Below, in pieces: positions 1 through 3,901 of a stretch of DNA of 5,204 nt; the first letter of the stretch is position 1, and every line of letters starts with the position of its first letter. The notes under the pieces are model-generated. The model saw only the letters and a program-made list of their open reading frames with translations. It ran no database searches and was not told the DNA's origin. The stretch covers positions 1 to 5,204 of the forward strand of contig CAJPTB010000161.1 in NCBI GenBank assembly GCA_905373325.1, written 5' to 3'. This stretch comes from an uncultured Ancrocorticia sp. (GTDB taxonomy: Bacteria; Actinomycetota; Actinomycetes; Actinomycetales; Actinomycetaceae). The translations under genes were made by a program, and so were the position numbers.

Positions 1-61
1 GGGTGTTGCGGTCGCGCCAGAACACTCCGAGGCCCTCGCGAATGTGAAAGACCCTGTCCAT
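1..61 (-). CDS. N-terminal fragment of a probable ThiF/TOMM cyclodehydratase-like protein (partial)
   Basis: Reading leftward from an ATG at 61-59, 20 codons are open to the window edge and give MDRVFHIREGLGVFWRDRNT. An in-frame TAG lies two codons upstream of the ATG, so this is the first possible start. The pattern 'R-x-G-L-x-V-F-W-R' followed by a polar stretch resembles the start of actinobacterial ThiF-like / TOMM leader-binding proteins, as I remember them (roughly 'LRPGLPVLWR...VQVG'). It lies downstream of the DUF2342 gene on the same strand with a 138-bp gap, the relation I recall between Rv3195 and Rv3196. There is no Shine-Dalgarno sequence; a -10-like hexamer sits exactly where a leaderless transcript would need it. 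The identity rests on 20 residues plus gene order and is tentative. That it is coding is more likely than the family name. Confidence 0.45.
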   Translation of the reverse strand, partial: MDRVFHIREGLGVFWRDRNT

Positions 62-67
62 GGGCTA

Positions 68-73
68 AAGCTA
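68..73 (-). promoter_or_regulatory. -10-like hexamer TAGCTT, leaderless-type promoter for the left-edge gene
   Basis: On the minus strand TAGCTT keeps the conserved T, A and final T of TATAAT. It is followed by six bases (TAGCCC) and then the ATG at 61, so initiation six to seven bases downstream of the hexamer would begin at the A of the start codon. No good -35 is visible, and there is no purine-rich ribosome-binding sequence before the ATG. The promoter is inferred from spacing alone. Confidence 0.35.
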
Positions 74-140
74 CCGTTGTCCCGGATTTTCACGGCGGAG
101 TTATGCACAGGCGTCAGCGGTCTTCTCAGGGGCTTTGTCG

Positions 141-157
141 ACGGCGGTCGGCGCCGT
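141..157. repeat. Short hairpin in the gap between the two left minus-strand genes
   Basis: ACGGC (141-145) pairs with GCCGT (153-157) across a 7-nt loop. It lies 43-59 bases past the stop codon of the DUF2342 gene in its transcription direction. There is no T-run after it, so it is at best a weak terminator or a chance GC-rich fold. Apart from the promoter hexamer at 68-73, nothing else in 62-199 can be supported. Confidence 0.2.
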
Positions 158-199
158 GCGGCTGCGGTGGGAACTCTCAGGCTTTGAATGGCTTGGAGT

Positions 200-1573
200 T
201 CACTCGGCTTCGGTCGGCGGTTCGTCCTCGCCCAAAAGCTCGGCGAGGAAGGCGTCAAGCTCCTCCGCCACGGCGGGGGAGGGCCCCGACGAATCGAAGA
301 ATGCGTCAGGATCCTCCATGGCCTCGCTGGTCGGAAGCAGATCGGGATGCTTCCACAGTCCGTCGCGGCCCTCGGCGCCGAGCTTGGCGTAGGCGACCTC
401 CCAGAAACGCTGGGCCTCACGATTGGCGCGCGGCTGGATGTGAAGACCGACGAGGGGTCCGAACACCCGCTGCGCGGGCGAGCTGACGGCCGCACGCCTG
501 CCGAACATCTCGCCCAGCGCCACGGCGTGGGGCAGCTGCGCCGAGGCGACCTGGAGGGATACGGCGCTCACCCATCCTTCGACAAGGGAAAGCAGGTGCT
601 CCAATTGCGCCAAGGCGGCCGACTGGCTTTCTGTCGGCTTGCTGGAGAAGACTTTCGACAGGTCGAATTCTTGGAGCTTTTGGGGGTCGAAGCCGGCCTC
701 GCGGACCTGCTCCTCCATCGAGCTCATGTCGATCTGAATCTCGCGGGCGTAGGCGGCCACGGCGTCGAGGACCCGCGGACGCAGCCAGGGCACCTTCGAA
801 TAGAGCCGAGCAACGGCCTGCTCGCGTATCGCCACGAACATGCGGACTTCCTCTTCCGGCGAGTCCAGGCCCTCGGCGAATTCGGAGACGTTCGAGGGGA
901 CCATCGCGGCCGTGTGCCCCTCGACCAGCGGAAGGCCGGCGTCGGCGGTGCCGAAGCACACAGTGGAAAGCTCAGCCATGCCCCGTCCGTACTGGAGGCC
1001 CATGACGGCGGAGATCAGATTTCGCATCCCGGGAAGGGACTCGGAGTCGCCGAGAACCGAATGGAACTCCTCCGGGATGTTTCCCAGCTGGCCGAGAATG
1101 GCATGGATGAAGGCGCGCCCGACGTTTTCGGCCACCGGCTCGGTCAGCCTCTTGAACGTGGGAAGCGAATGGGCGAGCCAATCCAGCCGGCTCCACGCCT
1201 GGTTCGGACCCGTGCAAGGGTCGACGTCGACGGCGGGGTCCAGCCACAAGGAAGCGACGGAAAGGGCCTCCCGCGCCCGTTCGCCTTCCGCGGAACTCAG
1301 GGAGTCGTAGTGCTCGTTCTGGATCTGATAGCGCGCCGCCTTCTCGGCGATGCTCCAATCCACGGGACCCTCGCCGGAAGAGCCGAGCATGGACCTGACC
1401 TGATTCATGACAGCCGTGACGTCTAGGTTTTCCATGCCTTGCAGAGCCGCTGCGGGATTGACCCCCGACTCGCGCATCTGCTCAATGATGCGTTCGGCGG
1501 TTTCGTCTCCCATCACAGCCCGGAGCATTTCCATCCACTGGTCGGGGTCTTGCGGCAGTTCGTTCTCGCTCAC
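200..1573 (-). CDS. DUF2342 / TIGR03624-type zincin-like protein, predicted catalytically dead
   Basis: A 457-residue cytoplasmic protein with no signal peptide or membrane segment. It matches the actinobacterial family annotated 'zinc-dependent metalloprotease' (DUF2342, zincin-like). Family landmarks in order are: G-P-V-D-W near 69-73; a 'GLPL...VPSNVSEFAEGLD' block near 213-237; E-E-E-V-R-M-F followed by R-E-Q-A-V (250-254) and V-P-W-L-R (261-265); L-V-E-G-W-V (330-335); F-G-P-L-V-G-L near 371-377; and G-R-D-G-L-W-K-H-P-D-L-L-P (402-414). An acidic tail ends the protein. As I recall the family, the REQAV position carries HExxH in true zincins and R-E-x-x-H in this branch. Here both histidines are absent, so zinc catalysis is unlikely. 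Its molecular role is unknown. I chose the GTG at 1573 over the GTG at 1582 because AGAGGTG (1586-1580) sits six bases before it. The gene is divergent from the YlbL-type protease gene. Confidence 0.85.
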   Translation of the reverse strand: MSENELPQDPDQWMEMLRAVMGDETAERIIEQMRESGVNPAAALQGMENLDVTAVMNQVRSMLGSSGEGPVDWSIAEKAARYQIQNEHYDSLSSAEGERAREALSVASLWLDPAVDVDPCTGPNQAWSRLDWLAHSLPTFKRLTEPVAENVGRAFIHAILGQLGNIPEEFHSVLGDSESLPGMRNLISAVMGLQYGRGMAELSTVCFGTADAGLPLVEGHTAAMVPSNVSEFAEGLDSPEEEVRMFVAIREQAVARLYSKVPWLRPRVLDAVAAYAREIQIDMSSMEEQVREAGFDPQKLQEFDLSKVFSSKPTESQSAALAQLEHLLSLVEGWVSAVSLQVASAQLPHAVALGEMFGRRAAVSSPAQRVFGPLVGLHIQPRANREAQRFWEVAYAKLGAEGRDGLWKHPDLLPTSEAMEDPDAFFDSSGPSPAVAEELDAFLAELLGEDEPPTEAE

Positions 1574-1579
1574 GTTGGG

Positions 1580-1586
1580 CACCTCT
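1580..1586 (-). promoter_or_regulatory. Shine-Dalgarno AGAGGTG that decides the DUF2342 start
   Basis: AGAGGTG on the minus strand is followed by six bases and then GTG at 1573-1571. The alternative GTG at 1582-1580 is itself part of this sequence and has no ribosome-binding site of its own. A TGA two codons upstream of it (1588-1586) closes the frame, so only these two starts are realistic. Confidence 0.65.
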
Positions 1587-1600
1587 CATCCACTGGCTCA

Positions 1601-1606
1601 AGTTTA
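1601..1606 (-). promoter_or_regulatory. Candidate -10 (TAAACT) for the DUF2342 gene
   Basis: On the minus strand TAAACT matches TATAAT at four of six positions, including the key second A and last T. Initiation near 1594 would give a leader of about 20 bases that includes the Shine-Dalgarno sequence. No clear -35 is seen. A perfect 12-bp palindrome (1611-1622) lies immediately upstream, inside the region RNA polymerase would cover. Confidence 0.35.
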
Positions 1607-1610
1607 TTTG

Positions 1611-1622
1611 TTCGACGTCGAA
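1611..1622. promoter_or_regulatory. 12-bp perfect palindrome TTCGACGTCGAA, candidate operator
   Basis: TTCGACGTCGAA is its own reverse complement. It sits four bases upstream of the candidate -10 of the DUF2342 gene, in the divergent region shared with the YlbL-type gene. This is where a repressor would interfere with the minus-strand promoter. It resembles the half-sites of SOS boxes (CGAAC/GTTCG) only superficially, because the arms are in the opposite order and there is no N4 spacer. The regulator is unknown. Confidence 0.3.
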
Positions 1623-1691
1623 TATGGCGCGGCTGTCCGCCGAGGGCTAATACCGGGGACCGCGAACGTCCGACCGCCGCCCGAATGCTGC

Positions 1692-1723
1692 CCGCGCAGT
1701 CCAATGAGGTCCGCGCAGTCCAA
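1692..1723. repeat. 13-bp direct repeat, two copies 19 bp apart
   Basis: CCGCGCAGTCCAA occurs at 1692-1704 and again, identically, at 1711-1723, so the start-to-start distance is 19 bp. That is a little under two helical turns, placing the copies on roughly the same DNA face. The repeat lies in the 232-bp divergent promoter region, about 80-115 bp upstream of the YlbL-type start. It could be a tandem activator or repressor site, or simply a local duplication. Confidence 0.5.
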
Positions 1724-1793
1724 AGACCCCGTACAGCGCAGGGGCGTCGCCGGCAGACGGCGTCCGCACATGCGAAGACGCGGCCTCCTCGGG

Positions 1794-1799
1794 CATGAT
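1794..1799 (+). promoter_or_regulatory. -10-like hexamer CATGAT, leaderless-type promoter for the YlbL-type gene
   Basis: CATGAT matches TATAAT at four positions, including the second A and final T. It is followed by six bases (AGACGA) and then the GTG start at 1806. The start has no Shine-Dalgarno sequence. The -35 region is unconvincing, so activation by an upstream factor, perhaps through the direct repeats at 1692-1723, is possible. Confidence 0.35.
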
Positions 1800-1805
1800 A
1801 GACGA

Positions 1806-2909
1806 GTGAATCCAACACGCAGACGCCTCGTTTCAGGAGGGGCATTCGCTTTGCTTGCCGTCATAGGCCTCGTCATGCCCAGCGCCTACGTCGTCGAGAC
1901 CGCCGGCCCGGCAATCGACGTCGCAGGGAAGTACGAAGGCAAGCAGCTCGTCACCCTCTCAGGGGCCAAGACGTACGCTTCTTCGACGAAGCTTTTCATG
2001 ACGACGGTCAGCTCGTACGGAACCGCCGACAACGGGGTTCCCTCCGCCCAAGTGTTCGCCGCGCTCTTCGCGTCGGACATGCAGGCCGTCCCGGTGCGGG
2101 CTCTCTACTCCGAGAACGAGACGTCCAGCGACGTCGACAAGAAAAACGCCGCTCTCATGACCGACTCTCAAGACAACGCGGCCGTCGTCGCCCTCGGGAA
2201 GACGGGCCACTCCGTCACGATGAAACTCGTGGTGGCAGGCGTGCCGAAAAGCTCCCGCGCGTCCGGCAAGCTCGCCAAGGGGGACGTTCTTACCTCGATC
2301 TCGGCCGCCGGGCAGAAGACCGAGATACGGACGTACTCCGATTTGGCCCAACGGCTGGCCAAGATCGCGCCGGGAACGACGGTCACCGTGGGATTCACCC
2401 GTGACGGAAAAGAAAAGACGGCCGAGATCGCCACGACGGCGCACGAGGCCGACGCAACCGGCTGGACCCATCCCGGCTCCAAGCTCGGCGTCTACCTTTC
2501 AAGCAAGAACCTCAAGTACCCGGTGAAGGTCAATTACGGCGTCGAACAGATCGGAGGCCCCTCGGCCGGGTTGATGTTCAGCCTCGCCATTTACGACGAC
2601 CTGACTCCGGGCTCGCTGGGCGGCGACAAGGTGATCGCGGGCACCGGAACGATGTCGATGGGCGGCGACGTCGGCCCGATCGGCGGCATCCAGCACAAGC
2701 TCGTCGGGGCTTCGCAAAAGGGCGCGAAGCATTTCCTCGCGCCGGCCGAAAACTGCGCCGAGACGATTGGGTACGAGCCGAAGGGGATGAAGGTCTACTC
2801 CGTGCGCACCTTCGACGAGGCGGTCAAGGCGGTCCAGGCCATCGGCGCGGGCAAAGCCTCTGGCTTGCAGACGTGCCGCGACGTCGTCGCCAAATCTCCG
2901 AAAAAGTGA
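1806..2909 (+). CDS. YlbL-type membrane-anchored PDZ / Lon-like (S16) serine protease
   Basis: A 367-residue protein. Residues 1-7 are basic and 8-28 form one hydrophobic helix, so it is a signal anchor with the rest outside the cytoplasm. About 30-125 is the family's N-terminal region (V-V-E-T-A-G-P, then G-K-Q-L-V-T-L, then T-T-V-S). About 126-212 is a PDZ domain that probably binds substrate C-termini. About 215-345 is the Lon-like proteolytic domain. The nucleophile is Ser253 in G-G-P-S-A-G (250-255) and the partner is Lys298 in G-P-I-G-G-I-Q-H-K; their 45-residue spacing fits the S16 Ser-Lys dyad. There is no ATPase domain, as usual for YlbL / Rv3194c-like proteins. Cys317 and Cys357 in the C-terminal part could pair outside the cell. 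The start is GTG 1806; ATG 1770 in the same frame would add 12 basic residues but has no better ribosome-binding site. It is divergent from the DUF2342 gene and convergent with the PPA1309-family gene. Confidence 0.92.
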   Translation: MNPTRRRLVSGGAFALLAVIGLVMPSAYVVETAGPAIDVAGKYEGKQLVTLSGAKTYASSTKLFMTTVSSYGTADNGVPSAQVFAALFASDMQAVPVRALYSENETSSDVDKKNAALMTDSQDNAAVVALGKTGHSVTMKLVVAGVPKSSRASGKLAKGDVLTSISAAGQKTEIRTYSDLAQRLAKIAPGTTVTVGFTRDGKEKTAEIATTAHEADATGWTHPGSKLGVYLSSKNLKYPVKVNYGVEQIGGPSAGLMFSLAIYDDLTPGSLGGDKVIAGTGTMSMGGDVGPIGGIQHKLVGASQKGAKHFLAPAENCAETIGYEPKGMKVYSVRTFDEAVKAVQAIGAGKASGLQTCRDVVAKSPKK

Positions 2910-2910
2910 G

Positions 2911-2924
2911 GAGCTGAAAAGCTC
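2911..2924 (+). terminator. GNRA-capped hairpin directly after the YlbL-type stop codon
   Basis: GAGCT (2911-2915) and AGCTC (2920-2924) form a perfect 5-bp stem closed by a GAAA tetraloop, with a possible extra G-U pair outside it. It starts two bases after the TGA at 2907-2909. There is no U-run downstream, so it would be a weak or factor-assisted terminator, or simply a 3'-end stabilising hairpin. Confidence 0.3.
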
Positions 2925-2925
2925 T

Positions 2926-3056
2926 GAAGAAGCGACAGGCTGGAGGCTCCGCCGAAAGCGAGGAGCCGAAAGCTTGGCGAAAGGCGGCCGGCTGAATTCC
3001 GCGGAAGGCGACGGGCCGAACGCGGAAGGCGACAGGCCTGCAAGGCGGGCGAGGCC
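2926..3056 (+). repeat. Degenerate tandem array, about six units of 20-26 nt, between convergent genes
   Basis: A core close to GCGA[C/G][A/G]GGC recurs at 2932, 2958, 2984, 3008, 3029 and 3049, with start-to-start distances of 26, 26, 24, 21 and 20. Most units carry a preceding G-[C/A]-[C/G]-[G/A]-A-A-[A/G]-G. The clearest pair is GCGGAAGGCGAC at 3001-3012 and 3022-3033. The plus strand is purine-rich. Inside the array, GGCTCC (2945-2950) can pair with GGAGCC (2962-2967), and TTCCGCGGAA (2997-3006) is a perfect palindrome. The array fills most of the 166-bp gap between the two converging stop codons, so it may act as a bidirectional terminator region. It is not a CRISPR: the units are too short, too variable and have no spacers. 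Confidence 0.5.
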
Positions 3057-3075
3057 ACTCGGCGAACGTCGCGGA

Positions 3076-3579
3076 TCAGTCGGCGAATGTCGCCAGGAGA
3101 GCCTCAATCATCTCGGGAACCAAGTCGGCGCCGGAGATCGCCTCGGCCTGCGAATCGTGCGAGCGCAGCCTGATCGTGCACCAGCTCTCGCCGCTGCGCA
3201 GAACGCCGACGACCATCCTGATGTCCTCGCGGCGCGGGTCGGCGGCGACGAAACGCCGGGCCTCCTCCGCGTCATCGGGAATCTCGGCCTCCGCCTCGGG
3301 CGGAAGCGTCACGCGTTCAAGGCTGATCGCCGCGCCGTCGACGGCGTCGGGCCAGGCGAGCCTGCCAAGCAGCTCGTCGATCGAGTCCGAGCTGGGAAGC
3401 CCCTCTTGCTCAATCGACAGCAGGCCTGTGGCGTCGGCCGGCAGCTCTGCGGCCAAGGCCGAATTGACTGACATCGCCGTTTCCGCGTCGACGAGGGAAA
3501 AGACGCGAACCGGCCCGTCCCATCCGTCTGCGGCGACGTAGGCCTCGATCTCTTTGACAGCTTGCTCAATTTCGCTCAC
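3076..3579 (-). CDS. PPA1309-family protein of unknown function
   Basis: A 167-residue acidic, soluble protein with no signal peptide or membrane helix. I recognise it as the actinobacterial PPA1309 family from its order of blocks. These are an N-terminal amphipathic helix (A-V-K-E-I-E-A-Y-V) followed by G-W-D-G-P-V-R-V-F-S-L-V-D; E-Q-E-G-L-P near 58-62; L-G-R-L-A-W-P-D-A-V-D-G-A-A-I-S-L-E-R near 71-89; L-P-P-E near 92-95; P-R-R-E-D-I-R-M-V-V-G-V-L-R near 115-128; and a C-terminal L-V-P-E-M-I-E-A-L-L-A-T-F-A. Length fits the family, and no catalytic residues are recognisable. The start is GTG 3579. The reading frame stays open upstream to 4068, but that part overlaps the UPF0182 gene and does not look like the family. 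It is divergent from UPF0182, a pairing I also recall in Streptomyces. No Shine-Dalgarno sequence is visible. Confidence 0.85.
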   Translation of the reverse strand: MSEIEQAVKEIEAYVAADGWDGPVRVFSLVDAETAMSVNSALAAELPADATGLLSIEQEGLPSSDSIDELLGRLAWPDAVDGAAISLERVTLPPEAEAEIPDDAEEARRFVAADPRREDIRMVVGVLRSGESWCTIRLRSHDSQAEAISGADLVPEMIEALLATFAD

Positions 3580-3585
3580 GCCACA

Positions 3586-3591
3586 AGTGTG
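3586..3591 (-). promoter_or_regulatory. -10-like hexamer CACACT, leaderless-type promoter for the PPA1309-family gene
   Basis: On the minus strand CACACT keeps the second A and last T of TATAAT but only three of six bases overall. It is followed by six bases (TGTGGC) and the GTG start at 3579. The match is weak alone; it gains weight because the start has no ribosome-binding site and the geometry equals that at 68-73 and 1794-1799. Confidence 0.25.
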
Positions 3592-3643
3592 CCACGGGGC
3601 GCGCCGAGATCGACGTCGCCCCGCCCCAAGCCGCCGCCTGCAG

Positions 3644-3662
3644 TGAGCTGAAGGCGAGGAGC
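3644..3662 (+). repeat. Dispersed copy of the convergent-gap repeat motif
   Basis: AGCTGAAGGCGAGGAGC (within 3645-3662) aligns with AGCCGAAAGCGAGGAGC-type sequence in the array (GCCGAAAGCGAGGAGC at 2951-2966). The shared part differs at only two positions: T for C and G for A. It is a single copy in the divergent region about 70 bp upstream of the PPA1309-family start, so the motif is not confined to transcript ends. Confidence 0.35.
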
Positions 3663-3791
3663 GCGTTCGCTGCGGGCGTTGGCAGGATTGCAACTGAGCC
3701 GCGCGGCGCCTCTTTGCAAACACGGGGCGGCCGGCCCGGGGAGCCCGCCGAGTTAGGTCTGTCTTTTGATGCGTGAAAGGGCGTCGTTCCA

Positions 3792-3804
3792 GGCCGAATC
3801 GGCC
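3792..3804. promoter_or_regulatory. 13-bp dyad GGCCGA-A-TCGGCC, candidate operator
   Basis: GGCCGA (3792-3797) and TCGGCC (3799-3804) are perfect inverted arms around a single central A. The dyad lies 43-55 bp upstream of the candidate UPF0182 -10. Odd-centred short dyads of this sort suit a dimeric regulator, but GC-rich DNA produces such symmetry by chance fairly often. Confidence 0.25.
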
Positions 3805-3846
3805 GTCGAAGGCATCGCGCGTCTGGGAATATCGCCGCGCATCGGC

Positions 3847-3852
3847 TAGTTT
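3847..3852 (+). promoter_or_regulatory. Candidate -10 (TAGTTT) for the UPF0182 gene
   Basis: TAGTTT keeps the T, A and final T of the consensus. Initiation at A3859 would give a 43-base leader that starts with the 3861-3878 inverted repeat and ends with a Shine-Dalgarno sequence. The -35 region (about 3823-3829) is not a good match, so recognition would depend on the -10 or an activator. Confidence 0.35.
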
Positions 3853-3860
3853 TGGAGTAG

Positions 3861-3878
3861 CGCGGTCGACCGACCGCG
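3861..3878. promoter_or_regulatory. 8-bp inverted repeat with 2-bp spacer at the UPF0182 transcript start
   Basis: CGCGGTCG (3861-3868) and CGACCGCG (3871-3878) are perfect inverted arms around AC. If transcription starts near 3859, this is either an operator overlapping the start site or a 5'-terminal RNA hairpin (about six pairs with a six-base loop) that would shield the mRNA 5' end. It lies 15 bases before the Shine-Dalgarno sequence, so it does not bury it. Confidence 0.45.
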
Positions 3879-3892
3879 GAGTCGAAACACGT

Positions 3893-3896
3893 GAGG
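3893..3896 (+). promoter_or_regulatory. Shine-Dalgarno GAGG that supports the TTG start of UPF0182
   Basis: GAGG within GTGAGG is followed by five bases (CGAAG) and the TTG at 3902. The nearby GTG at 3891 is out of frame with the protein. The frame upstream of 3902 has no ATG or GTG between 3842 and 3902, which leaves TTG as the sensible start. Confidence 0.5.
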
Positions 3897-3901
3897 CGAA
3901 G

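Larger units (their letters stand above)
3580..3901. other. 322-bp divergent promoter region between the PPA1309-family and UPF0182 genes
   Basis: There is no credible gene here. From left to right it holds the -10-like sequence of the minus-strand gene (3586-3591), one stray copy of the repeat motif found at 2926-3056 (3644-3662), a GC-rich stretch with the palindrome GGCCGGCC (3729-3736), a 13-bp dyad (3792-3804), a plus-strand -10 candidate (3847-3852), an 18-bp inverted repeat (3861-3878) and the UPF0182 Shine-Dalgarno sequence. No tRNA-like fold or T-loop sequence was found in it. Confidence 0.6.

Noticed and set aside
101..109. TTATGCACA, matching the DnaA-box pattern TTATNCACA
   Set aside because: It is a single nine-base match with no second box, AT-rich element or dnaA/dnaN gene nearby, so an origin is not supported.
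188..1426. A 412-codon open frame on the plus strand, antisense to the DUF2342 gene
   Set aside because: Its translation is rich in Gly, Arg and His with no recognisable family, and it has no clear ribosome-binding site. The minus strand carries clear family motifs over the same span. Long antisense frames are expected in GC-rich coding DNA.
1611..1622. The palindrome as a LexA/SOS box
   Set aside because: Actinobacterial SOS boxes have CGAAC-N4-GTTCG; here the arms are reversed and there is no spacer, and no DNA-repair gene is adjacent.
1407..1805. A 133-residue N-terminal extension of the YlbL-type protein
   Set aside because: It overlaps the start of the divergent DUF2342 gene and both promoters, has a non-protein-like composition, and would place the signal anchor at about residue 140 instead of at the N-terminus where the family has it.
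2926..3056. The tandem array as a CRISPR or as repeat protein coding sequence
   Set aside because: Units are 20-26 nt, variable and contiguous, so there is no repeat-spacer structure. The periods are not consistently multiples of three, and stop codons interrupt, so it is not a coding repeat.
3640..3840. A possible tRNA or structured RNA in the GC-rich divergent region
   Set aside because: I found no T-loop sequence (GTTCRANNC), no acceptor-stem pairing at the right distance and no CCA end. The short dyads do not combine into a cloverleaf or a riboswitch I recognise.
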